The notes under the pieces are model-generated. The model was not told where the DNA came from and searched no databases. It was given only the letters and a program-made list of their open reading frames with translations. Source: Afipia sp. 1NLS2 (GTDB lineage Bacteria > Pseudomonadota > Alphaproteobacteria > Rhizobiales > Xanthobacteraceae). Taken from it: a stretch of DNA of 64,000 bases. This document shows positions 54,140 through 61,138 of this stretch, piece by piece (the stretch's first letter is position 1; every line of letters starts with the position of its first letter). A program made the translations under genes and the position numbers. The stretch spans positions 248,001-312,000 of the forward strand of contig NZ_ADVZ01000002.1 in assembly GCF_000178995.1 (NCBI RefSeq), written 5' to 3'.

Positions 54140-54168
54140 TTGCCGCGCTGCGGGGGCACCGCTATAAG
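54140..54168 (+). promoter_or_regulatory. Candidate sigma-70 promoter of ndk
   Basis: TTGCCG (54140-54145) and TATAAG (54163-54168) with an ideal 17-bp spacer. The start near 54175 gives a 38-base leader to the ndk ATG at 54213, which has AAGGA upstream. Confidence 0.6.
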
Positions 54169-54212
54169 CCCCGCACAATTCCCATTTTCAATTCCATCAA
54201 GGATTAAGTCTC

Positions 54213-54635
54213 ATGGCGACCGAGCGCACCTTTTCGATCATCAAGCCCGACGCGACCGAGCGCAATCTGACGGGCGCCGTCAACGCCATCATCGAAAAAG
54301 CCGGTCTGCGCATCGTTGCCCAGAAGCGCATCCTCATGACCCGCGCCCAGGCCGAGACGTTCTACGCGGTCCACAAGGCCCGTCCGTTTTTCGGCGAGCT
54401 GGTCGATTTCATGACCTCCGGTCCGGTCGTGGTGCAGGTCCTCGAAGGTGAGGGTGCCATCGCAAAGTATCGTGACGTCATGGGCGCGACCGACCCCTCG
54501 AAGGCCGCCGAAGGCACGATCCGCAAGGTGCACGCCAAGTCGATCGGCGAGAATTCGGTCCACGGTTCCGATGCGGCCGAAACCGCGGCCATTGAGATTG
54601 CACAGTTTTTCTCCGGCAACGAGATCGTCGGGTAA
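54213..54635 (+). CDS. ndk: Nucleoside diphosphate kinase
   Basis: Ndk balances nucleoside triphosphate pools by phosphate transfer via a phosphohistidine. The 140-residue product has [20 protein letters not shown] at the start, [14 protein letters not shown] and the catalytic histidine in ENSVHGSDA (about residue 117). It has its own promoter. It precedes a TerC-family gene by about 120 bp of structured leader. Confidence 0.98.
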   Translation: MATERTFSIIKPDATERNLTGAVNAIIEKAGLRIVAQKRILMTRAQAETFYAVHKARPFFGELVDFMTSGPVVVQVLEGEGAIAKYRDVMGATDPSKAAEGTIRKVHAKSIGENSVHGSDAAETAAIEIAQFFSGNEIVG

Positions 54636-54668
54636 AAACGGGAACTGTCGCGCGTCACTTTGACGCGG

Positions 54669-54747
54669 CCCACTGGGCCCCTACGAAAATACTGGTATTG
54701 AATATGCCACCTGCGGCAAAATGGCCTGCGGCATAATAACCAGTGGG
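54669..54747 (+). promoter_or_regulatory. Structured leader of first terC gene with alternative pairings
   Basis: ACTGGT (54691-54696) pairs with ACCAGT (54739-54744) and TATGCC (54703-54708) with GGCATA (54730-54735), enclosing an inner GCGGC/GCC(T)GC hairpin. Alternatively CCCACTGG (54669-54676) pairs with CCAGTGGG (54740-54747), which includes the first bases of the GGGGGAG ribosome binding site. The two helices share 54740-54744 and exclude each other, as in a riboswitch-type switch. Confidence 0.5.
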
Positions 54748-54756
54748 GGAGACACG

Positions 54757-55614
54757 GTGCACGACATACTCCAGACAATCGGCTCATTTTCCTTTGTCGA
54801 TGCGTTTGCTCAAATGCGGACTGAGGTTGTCCAACCTCAGTTCTGGGTTGGCCTGAGCAAAATCATCTGGATCAACATCCTTCTATCAGGCGACAACGCG
54901 CTCGTCATCGCGTTGGCCTGCCGTGGCCTGCCGCCGAAGGAACGCCGTCTCGGCATGGTGATCGGCGCGGGTATCGCGGTTGTCCTGCTGATCCTGTTCA
55001 CCGGCATCGTCGCCCAGTTGATGACGCTTCCGTTCCTCAAGCTCGTCGGCGGACTGGCGCTGGTCGTGATTGCGGCCAAGCTTCTCGTTCCGGACGACGG
55101 TGAGGGCCATGTCGCGGAGGGCGCCAATCTCTGGCACGCCGTCCGCATCGTTGTGATCGCCGACATCATCATGAGTCTGGACAACGTGATCGCGGTGGCC
55201 GCCGCCGCGAACGGTCAACTCACGTTGCTGATCGTCGGCCTTGCCGTCAGCATCCCGATGATCATCGCCGGCGCCGCGCTCATCATGGCGATTCTCGATC
55301 GCTTGCCGATTCTCGTCTGGCTCGGCGCGGTTCTGCTCGGCTGGATCGGTGGTGCGGTGATTGCAACGGATCCTGCAGTCGCGCCGCGCCTGCATGCGAT
55401 GCTCAACGGTGACATCAGCATCAACGTCGATACGACGTCGCCGCTGTTTGGCTTCGTCGAACATCTGCGCCTGGATGGCGAGATCGACGAGCTCATTTTC
55501 GCGGCGCTCGGCGTGATTATCGTTCTCACGTTGGGAACGATCTGGCGCCGTCGCAAGCTCGAAGAGATGGCGGCTGCGTCGACGGAAGCAGAAGTCGCGA
55601 CTGCGACAACTTGA
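54757..55614 (+). CDS. TerC family membrane protein (first copy)
   Basis: This 285-residue membrane protein has about seven predicted hydrophobic segments. TerC family hallmarks are NILLSGDNALVIALACRGLP (about residue 42) and DIIMSLDNVIAVAAAANGQ (about residue 142), with acidic residues in both likely to bind or move metal ions. TerC/Alx/YceF-type proteins are implicated in manganese or other metal export. The GTG at 54757 has GGGGGAG 5-6 bases upstream; an ATG at 54721 lies within a strong leader hairpin. A hairpin terminator follows and a second copy begins 196 bp downstream. Confidence 0.9.
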   Translation: MHDILQTIGSFSFVDAFAQMRTEVVQPQFWVGLSKIIWINILLSGDNALVIALACRGLPPKERRLGMVIGAGIAVVLLILFTGIVAQLMTLPFLKLVGGLALVVIAAKLLVPDDGEGHVAEGANLWHAVRIVVIADIIMSLDNVIAVAAAANGQLTLLIVGLAVSIPMIIAGAALIMAILDRLPILVWLGAVLLGWIGGAVIATDPAVAPRLHAMLNGDISINVDTTSPLFGFVEHLRLDGEIDELIFAALGVIIVLTLGTIWRRRKLEEMAAASTEAEVATATT

Positions 55615-55678
55615 CCATCGCGTCGCTCTAAATCGCAGAGCAAAGCGCATCAACTGCGACATTCTGTTCAAATTAGTC

Positions 55679-55706
55679 AAAGCCGGGGCTGCCTAGCCCC
55701 GGCTTT
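55679..55706 (+). terminator. Terminator-like hairpin after the first terC gene
   Basis: AGCCGGGGCT (55681-55690) and AGCCCCGGCT (55695-55704) form a perfect 10-base stem with a GCCT loop, with AAA before and TT after. It is 66 bp past the first terC stop and directly precedes the direct repeat of the second terC leader. Confidence 0.65.
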
Positions 55707-55812
55707 GCGACATATCGTCTCAAAAGTTTGCGACATATCGCCTCCCAGACAAGACTCATCATTTGCGGTACCGAGAGGTGGTACCCAGGTGGAGGCGAAG
55801 CTCAGAGACGAT
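55704..55812 (+). promoter_or_regulatory. Structured leader of second terC gene: direct repeats complementary to SD and start codon
   Basis: Two direct repeats, TTTGCGACATATCGYCTC (55704-55721 with Y=T; 55727-55744 with Y=C), lie in front of the gene. ATCGTCTC of copy 1 (55714-55721) is complementary to GAGACGAT (55805-55812, running into the ATG); TCGCCTCC of copy 2 (55738-55745) to GGAGGCGA (55791-55798, the likely ribosome binding site). A GGTACC hairpin (55767-55772 / 55780-55785) lies between. The repeats' single difference is matched in their partners. Confidence 0.55.
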
Positions 55813-56647
55813 GTTGGATATTTTTGATACGGCGACGATCAGCACATTCTTCAGCAGTTTTTTAACAGAACTTGAGCAACCGCAGTTCTGGGTAGCGCTG
55901 ACAAAAATTATCTGGATCAACATCCTGCTTTCCGGCGACAACGCGCTCGTTATTGCGCTGGCTTGCCGCGGCCTCGAACCGCGTCAGCGGATGTGGGGCA
56001 TGATCCTCGGTGCTGGTGTCGCGGTAGGCCTCCGTATCATCTTCACCTTCATCGTCGCCTCTTTGTTGGCGCTGCCTTATCTCAAGCTGGTCGGCGGTAT
56101 CGCGCTGCTCGTCATCGCGGCGAAGCTGCTGGTGCCCGAAAAGCATGAAGAAGATAATGTGCAGGCGGCACAGCATCTGTGGGCGGCCGTCAAGATCGTT
56201 GCCGTCGCCGACATCATCATGAGCCTCGACAACGTGATCGCCGTGGCCGCCGCTGCGAACGGCAGCGTGGTTCTTCTGGTGCTGGGTCTTTTGATCAGCA
56301 TTCCGATGATTGTCGCGGGCGCCGCGTTGATCATGGCATTGCTTGATCGCCTCCCTGCGCTGGTTTGGCTCGGCGCTGCGTTGCTGGGCTGGGTTGCTGG
56401 CGAGGTCATCGCAACGGATCCGGGCGTGCACCCGTATCTGCAGCGCGTTCTCGATGGTCAGATCGCTCTCAACATCGATCCGACATCGGCGGTGTTCAGT
56501 CTGCCGAGCCATATGCAGGTCGGCACCAACCTGGGCGAGCTCATCCTTGGTCTTCTCGGTGTCGCACTGGTTCTGGTCGTCGGCTCGATGTGGCGCAGGC
56601 GTGCGATGTCAGAGCACGCCGCCGTGCCGGTGGAGGCTACCACTTAA
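55811..56647 (+). CDS. TerC family membrane protein (second copy)
   Basis: This 278-residue paralogue of the preceding gene shares long near-identical segments (for example KIIWINILLSGDNALVIALA, ADIIMSLDNVIAVAAAANG). Differences are concentrated in the loops and the N-terminus (LDIFDTATISTFFSSFLTEL). Same inferred membrane metal-transport role. The start is the ATG at 55811; the only good SD-like sequence, GGAGG, is 15 bases upstream, inside the leader structure. It overlaps the convergent autotransporter gene by 11 bp at the 3' end. Confidence 0.9.
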   Translation: MLDIFDTATISTFFSSFLTELEQPQFWVALTKIIWINILLSGDNALVIALACRGLEPRQRMWGMILGAGVAVGLRIIFTFIVASLLALPYLKLVGGIALLVIAAKLLVPEKHEEDNVQAAQHLWAAVKIVAVADIIMSLDNVIAVAAAANGSVVLLVLGLLISIPMIVAGAALIMALLDRLPALVWLGAALLGWVAGEVIATDPGVHPYLQRVLDGQIALNIDPTSAVFSLPSHMQVGTNLGELILGLLGVALVLVVGSMWRRRAMSEHAAVPVEATT

Positions 56648-57719
56648 ACTCGAGGCCCAGCGTGCCTTGGTGAGAGTGGAAGCCATCGCGGAATTTTCCG
56701 TCATAATTGGCATAAAGCCGCGCCGTCCTGTTCATGCTCCATGACAGGCCGGCGCCGGCGTCTGCGCCATACTGGCTTTCACGGATGCCTTGCATGAGGA
56801 TGCTGCTGGAGCCAAGGCTGACGAGATACGGCGACATCGTCTGCGAGAAATTGTCGACGAATTTTCCATAGCCCGACACGTCGATGATCTGGCTGCCGAC
56901 GATCCAGTAATGGCCGGCTTCAGCGCCGAGCAGGACTCGCGCGCGCTGCGCGTTCGATTCGGCGACATTGACGGGCTCGAACCCGCCGGTTTCGTTGAAA
57001 GCGTTGGTGTGGGCGACGACATATTCGATCGCGACCTTCGGTACGATACGGCTATGACCAAGCGCTTGGTAATAACTCAGTTCACCAAGGGCGCCATCGA
57101 TGGCGCCACGATAGTTTGAAAGCGCAAATCCGCTGACCGTCTGACGTTTCGCATCGACGGATGCAAATCCATGCACTGCCGCGAAGGCCACCGTCCATGG
57201 GCCACTGACATAGGAGCCGTTGACGCCGAGTTGGGTCAGGTCGAGTTTCGCCGACTGCAATGCGAGCGGCACGTCGATGTTGGTGTGGCTTTGGTCGACC
57301 GCGATGCCGAGATTAAATCCGGGCGCCACAGTCATGCCGATGCCCGCGACGCCGCCTCCGGTCGAGCGTTTGTCGCCGGGAAATCCCAATTGCGCGCCGG
57401 TGCGGGCGGATGTGCCGTAACCCTCAAACCAGCTTCGATAGACAGGCTCGGCGAAATCTGACGAGGCACCGCCGCCGGCACTGTTGTCGCGCGCGGCGTA
57501 TCCGCTCGCCGCCGCGCGCCCCAACCGTTGCAAGAAATTGCTTCCCAGATCAAGCTGGGCCGCGCTTGCTGAATTGGTGCTGTAGAGGGGTGTCGGCGTG
57601 GGAAGGAACTGCGCGTAGGCAGCGGATGGCAGCGTTACGGCTGCACATGCGATCGTGGCGATGCGAGACAACGCGGCCACGGAACAGGTGTGTTTCGCTG
57701 CGGATTTCAATGGGCTCAT
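56637..57719 (-). CDS. Autotransporter beta-barrel domain protein
   Basis: This 360-residue outer-membrane protein has a signal peptide (residues 1-37, ending PSAAYAQ) and, after a short segment of about 60 residues, an autotransporter-type beta-barrel that fills the rest: SDFAEPVYRSWFEGYGTSAR, SFQ-type alternating strands, LGALGELSYYQALGHSRIVP, and the terminal GTLGLEFKW ending in an aromatic residue. There is almost no passenger domain. Function unknown. Its last 11 bases overlap the second terC gene on the other strand. Confidence 0.85.
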   Translation of the reverse strand: MSPLKSAAKHTCSVAALSRIATIACAAVTLPSAAYAQFLPTPTPLYSTNSASAAQLDLGSNFLQRLGRAAASGYAARDNSAGGGASSDFAEPVYRSWFEGYGTSARTGAQLGFPGDKRSTGGGVAGIGMTVAPGFNLGIAVDQSHTNIDVPLALQSAKLDLTQLGVNGSYVSGPWTVAFAAVHGFASVDAKRQTVSGFALSNYRGAIDGALGELSYYQALGHSRIVPKVAIEYVVAHTNAFNETGGFEPVNVAESNAQRARVLLGAEAGHYWIVGSQIIDVSGYGKFVDNFSQTMSPYLVSLGSSSILMQGIRESQYGADAGAGLSWSMNRTARLYANYDGKFRDGFHSHQGTLGLEFKW

Positions 57720-57853
57720 GCGGCTGCAGGTACCGGAGACACGATATATGGCCGGAATGATCGCATGGAACCGCGCACAGCCTCAACGCGCCGCAGCCGT
57801 GGTCCTGAGCTATTGAATGGATTTGTGGTCAATGCGCCACAGTGTATGCCACA

Positions 57854-58507
57854 CTAGGAAGCGGGTGAAATCAGCGTCTTCTCGGTGGCCGTCGTAACGG
57901 TGTTCTTGCAGATCCCGCCGTCGATGGAGATCTGTCCGCTTGCCACCATCCGCAACGCCTGCGGATAGATGCGATGCTCGATCTGGAGCACGCGCGCGCC
58001 AAGAGAATCCGGCGTGTCGTTGTCATGCACCGTGACAGCGCCTTGCACGATGATCGGCCCGGCATCGACATTGGGGATGACGAAATGCACGGTCGCGCCG
58101 TGGATCTTCACGCCGTCCGCGAGCGCGCGCTCATGGGTGTGCAGGCCGCGATAGGACGGCAGCAGAGCGGGGTGGATGTTGATCATCCGCCCGTCCCATT
58201 GCTGGACGAACCATGGCGTCAGCAAGCGCAGGAATCCGGCAAGGCAGACGAGATCGATGTCGCGCTTGAGCAGTTCGTCCTGCATCGCGCGCTCGAAGGC
58301 TTCGCGATCTTTTCCGAACGGTTTGCTCTCCACAGTCACCGCCTCGATGCCGGCCGCGCGTGCGCTCTCCAGCCCGCCTGCGCCTGCGATGTTCGACATC
58401 ACGAGCACAATCTCGGCTGGAAAGTTTGGAGCCCGGGCCGCTTGGATCAAGGCCGCCATGTTGGAGCCCCGGCCGGAAATCAGAATGGCGACGCGGCGCT
58501 TGGTCAT
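57854..58507 (-). CDS. purN: Phosphoribosylglycinamide formyltransferase
   Basis: PurN transfers a formyl group from 10-formyl-tetrahydrofolate to glycinamide ribonucleotide in purine synthesis. The 217-residue product has [15 protein letters not shown]-type start ([20 protein letters not shown]), the folate/catalytic [20 protein letters not shown] with the catalytic histidine, and the aspartate in [12 protein letters not shown]. It starts at the purM stop (4-base overlap), so the two are coupled. Confidence 0.96.
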   Translation of the reverse strand: MTKRRVAILISGRGSNMAALIQAARAPNFPAEIVLVMSNIAGAGGLESARAAGIEAVTVESKPFGKDREAFERAMQDELLKRDIDLVCLAGFLRLLTPWFVQQWDGRMINIHPALLPSYRGLHTHERALADGVKIHGATVHFVIPNVDAGPIIVQGAVTVHDNDTPDSLGARVLQIEHRIYPQALRMVASGQISIDGGICKNTVTTATEKTLISPAS

Positions 58508-59577
58508 GGTGCGAGGTCGAGATGGCCGTCATAGACGACGCGCTCGGAGCCGGTGGCTTCCGTCACCTCGCCGAGCAGGACGGCACGCTCGCCGTTATCC
58601 GAAAACACCTTCATGATATCGACGGCCTTGTCGCGTTGGACCACCGCGACCATGCCGATACCGCAGTTGAAGGTCCGCAGCATCTCGAGTTCGGCGATGT
58701 TGCCTTCTTGGGCGAGCCATTTGAACACCGGCAGAACCGGTACGGCGGCAAGGTCGATGCGAACGCCGAGAGTCTTCGGCAGCACGCGCGGGATATTGTC
58801 GGTGAAACCGCCGCCGGTGATATGGGCTAGCGCCTTGATGCCGCCGGTCTCGCGGATCGCCTTCAGGCAGGACTTCACATAGAGCTTTGTCGGAGTGAGC
58901 AGGGCACCGCCGAGCTTCATCACCGGCGCGAACGGCGCGGGCGCGTCGAAGGCCAGGCCGGTGCGCTCGACCACCTTGCGTACCAGCGAGAAGCCGTTGG
59001 AATGCACGCCCGAGGAGGCCAGCCCGATCAGGGCGTCGCCTGGCCCGATGTCCTTGCGGGGCAGCAGCGTGCCGCGTTCGGCTGCGCCAACCGCGAAGCC
59101 CGCGAGGTCGTAATCGTCCTTCTGGTAGAGGCCGGGCATTTCGGCGGTCTCGCCGCCGATCAGCGCGCAGCCGGATTCCCGGCAGCCTTCGGCGATCCCG
59201 GCCACGATGGTCGCTGCGGAGTTCGGGTCGAGCTTGCCGCAGGCGAAATAATCCAGGAAGAACAAGGGCTCGGCACCCTGAACGACCAGATCGTTGACGG
59301 ACATGGCCACCAGATCGATGCCGATTCCGTCGTGGATGCCGGTCTCGATCGCGATTTTCAGCTTGGTTCCGACGCCGTCCGTGGCGGCGACCAGCACCGG
59401 ATCGCGAAAACCGGCCCCTTTGAGGTCGAACAGGCCGCCGAAGCCGCCGATCTCGGCATCCGCGCCGGAGCGGGCGGTCGCGCGAACCATCGGCTTGATG
59501 AGGTCGACCAGCCGGTTACCGGCATCGATATCAACGCCGGAGGACGAATAAGTGAGGCCGGATTGTTTGTCGCTCAT
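58504..59577 (-). CDS. purM: Phosphoribosylformylglycinamidine cyclo-ligase
   Basis: PurM (AIR synthetase) closes the imidazole ring in purine synthesis. The 357-residue product has [11 protein letters not shown] and [30 protein letters not shown], and [15 protein letters not shown] near the C-terminus. It is followed by purN with a 4-base overlap. A divergent CDP-alcohol phosphatidyltransferase gene lies 132 bp upstream. Confidence 0.97.
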   Translation of the reverse strand: MSDKQSGLTYSSSGVDIDAGNRLVDLIKPMVRATARSGADAEIGGFGGLFDLKGAGFRDPVLVAATDGVGTKLKIAIETGIHDGIGIDLVAMSVNDLVVQGAEPLFFLDYFACGKLDPNSAATIVAGIAEGCRESGCALIGGETAEMPGLYQKDDYDLAGFAVGAAERGTLLPRKDIGPGDALIGLASSGVHSNGFSLVRKVVERTGLAFDAPAPFAPVMKLGGALLTPTKLYVKSCLKAIRETGGIKALAHITGGGFTDNIPRVLPKTLGVRIDLAAVPVLPVFKWLAQEGNIAELEMLRTFNCGIGMVAVVQRDKAVDIMKVFSDNGERAVLLGEVTEATGSERVVYDGHLDLAP

Positions 59578-59709
59578 GCCATTTTCCCGAAACTTGGGCG
59601 GTGGTTACGTCGGATTCCCAAGCCGTGCAATGGCTCGCCTCCGCAGCAAGGGTAGATTATTAGAAGGAACGGAGCCGGAGCGCATCACCGCTGCCCCGGC
59701 GCCGCGCAA

Positions 59710-60279
59710 ATGAAGCCGCCAAACGGGATTTACGGGTTGAATATCCCCAATTTCATTACGCTCGGCCGCATCGTCCTCGTCCCGCTGGTGGTGTGGGCGA
59801 TCGCTGCCTCGCAGATGACGGTCGCCTTCGTCCTGTTCGCTGTGGCGGGCCTGAGCGATGCCGTGGACGGGTTCCTGGCCAAACGCTTCAACATGACCAC
59901 CGAGCTTGGCGCGCTGCTCGACCCGATCGCCGATAAGGCGCTTCTGGTCTCGATTTATGTCGCGCTGGGGATTACAGGAGCGATCCCGCGCTGGCTCGTC
60001 ATTCTGGTGGTGTCGCGCGATTTCATGATCGTGGGTGCGATGATCGTTTCGTGGATACTGGACAATCCGATGCCGGTGAAACCGCTGATGGCCTCGAAGC
60101 TGAACACGGTGGCGCAGGTGGGCTTCGCGGCGCTGGTGCTGGCCGCACTCGGGTTCAAGTTCAACGCCTCGCCCTATGATGCGATCCTCATGGCGGCGGT
60201 GACCATCCTGACGCTGTGGTCGGTCGTCCTCTATTTCATTGCCTGGGTCCGCCATGTCGGCACCCCGGAGGCGATGTGA
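59710..60279 (+). CDS. CDP-alcohol phosphatidyltransferase family protein (PgsA/Cls-like)
   Basis: This 189-residue membrane protein has about five hydrophobic segments. The CDP-alcohol phosphotransferase motif is present as SDAVDGFLAKRFN then ELGALLDPIADK, giving the four aspartates of the active site; the usual alanine-arginine is alanine-lysine. It probably makes phosphatidylglycerophosphate or cardiolipin. An ATG with no strong ribosome binding site starts it. It overlaps the start of hdaA (GTGA), so the two are translated in a coupled way. Confidence 0.88.
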   Translation: MKPPNGIYGLNIPNFITLGRIVLVPLVVWAIAASQMTVAFVLFAVAGLSDAVDGFLAKRFNMTTELGALLDPIADKALLVSIYVALGITGAIPRWLVILVVSRDFMIVGAMIVSWILDNPMPVKPLMASKLNTVAQVGFAALVLAALGFKFNASPYDAILMAAVTILTLWSVVLYFIAWVRHVGTPEAM

Positions 60280-60977
60280 GCGCGCCGATGTCCCGCACGC
60301 CGCCCCGTCAGCTTGCGCTCGAATTGCCGCATGCGGAAAGCCTGTCGCGCGACGATTATCTGGAAGGGCCGAGCAACGTGCAGGCGCTGGGGCTGGTGGA
60401 ACGCTGGCCGGACTGGTCGAACCGCGTGATGATGCTGGTCGGGCCGGAAGGGTGCGGCAAGAGCCATCTCGCGGCGATCTGGGCGGCGATCTCCGGCGCG
60501 CGCATCGTGGGGGCGCATGCGCTCACGTCCGCTGATGTCCCGGCCTCGCTCGCGACCGGCGCGCTCGTGGTCGAGCATCTGGAGCCGGGCCACTTCGACG
60601 AGCGCGCGATTTTCCACCTGCTCAATCTCGCGCGGGAAACCAATGCGTTCGTGCTGATGACGGCGCGGATGGCTCCGGCGTCGTTCGAGATCGAACTGCG
60701 CGATGCCGGATCGCGCCTGCGCGCCATTCCGGTCGTGACGGTGGAGCCGCCGGACGATCAATTGCTGCGCGCGCTGCTGGTGAAATTCTGTGCCGACCGG
60801 CAGATGGCGGTGGACGAGGGCGTGGTGGGCTATCTCGCGACCCATATCGAGCGGTCGTTCGCGGCCGCGCGTCAGGCGGTGGAATTGCTCGACGCGGAGG
60901 CACTGCGGCAACGCCGCCCGATCACCCGCGCGCTGGCGGCGACGCTGTTTCGGGGGCAAGGCACGCTGCCGCTTTAA
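60276..60977 (+). CDS. hdaA: HdaA-like regulatory inactivator of DnaA
   Basis: This 233-residue AAA+ protein is related to the DnaA ATPase domain and promotes hydrolysis of DnaA-bound ATP after replication starts. Features are the clamp-binding start RQLALELPHAESLSRDDY, Walker A GPEGCGKSHLAAIW, Walker B-like LVVEHLEPGHFD and sensor SRLRAIPVVTVEPPD. The GTG at 60276 overlaps the upstream stop (ATGTGA) and has GGAGG 4 bases upstream; the ATG at 60288 is an alternative. HdaA is essential in several alphaproteobacteria. Confidence 0.88.
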   Translation: MSAPMSRTPPRQLALELPHAESLSRDDYLEGPSNVQALGLVERWPDWSNRVMMLVGPEGCGKSHLAAIWAAISGARIVGAHALTSADVPASLATGALVVEHLEPGHFDERAIFHLLNLARETNAFVLMTARMAPASFEIELRDAGSRLRAIPVVTVEPPDDQLLRALLVKFCADRQMAVDEGVVGYLATHIERSFAAARQAVELLDAEALRQRRPITRALAATLFRGQGTLPL

Positions 60978-61080
60978 GTCTCCGCTGAGGACTCTCTGAT
61001 ACCCTGACATTTCAAGAGGATCGGCTTAGGCTTCGCCGCCGGGGCGCTTCCCGCTGCGTCTTATTGGCGGAGGAACGTTC

Positions 61081-61098
61081 CTGTCATCTATTCGTCAT
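61081..61098 (+). promoter_or_regulatory. Pho-box-like site upstream of ppk1
   Basis: CTGTCAT (61081-61087), four bases, TCGTCAT (61092-61098): two half-sites with the 11-bp period of the PhoB box (consensus CTGTCAT with 4-base spacers). The second half-site matches five of seven bases. A GGAACGTTCC palindrome (61072-61081) overlaps its left edge. Distance to the ppk1 start is 40 bp. Confidence 0.55.
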
Positions 61099-61138
61099 GT
61101 GCTTTGCCGATGATGGGCGAGAGTCGCTCTAAATCTTC

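Noticed and set aside
54669-55810. yybP-ykoY manganese riboswitch upstream of either terC gene
   Set aside because: The conserved GGGGAGUAG-type elements and layout of that class were not found; both leaders show other pairings instead.
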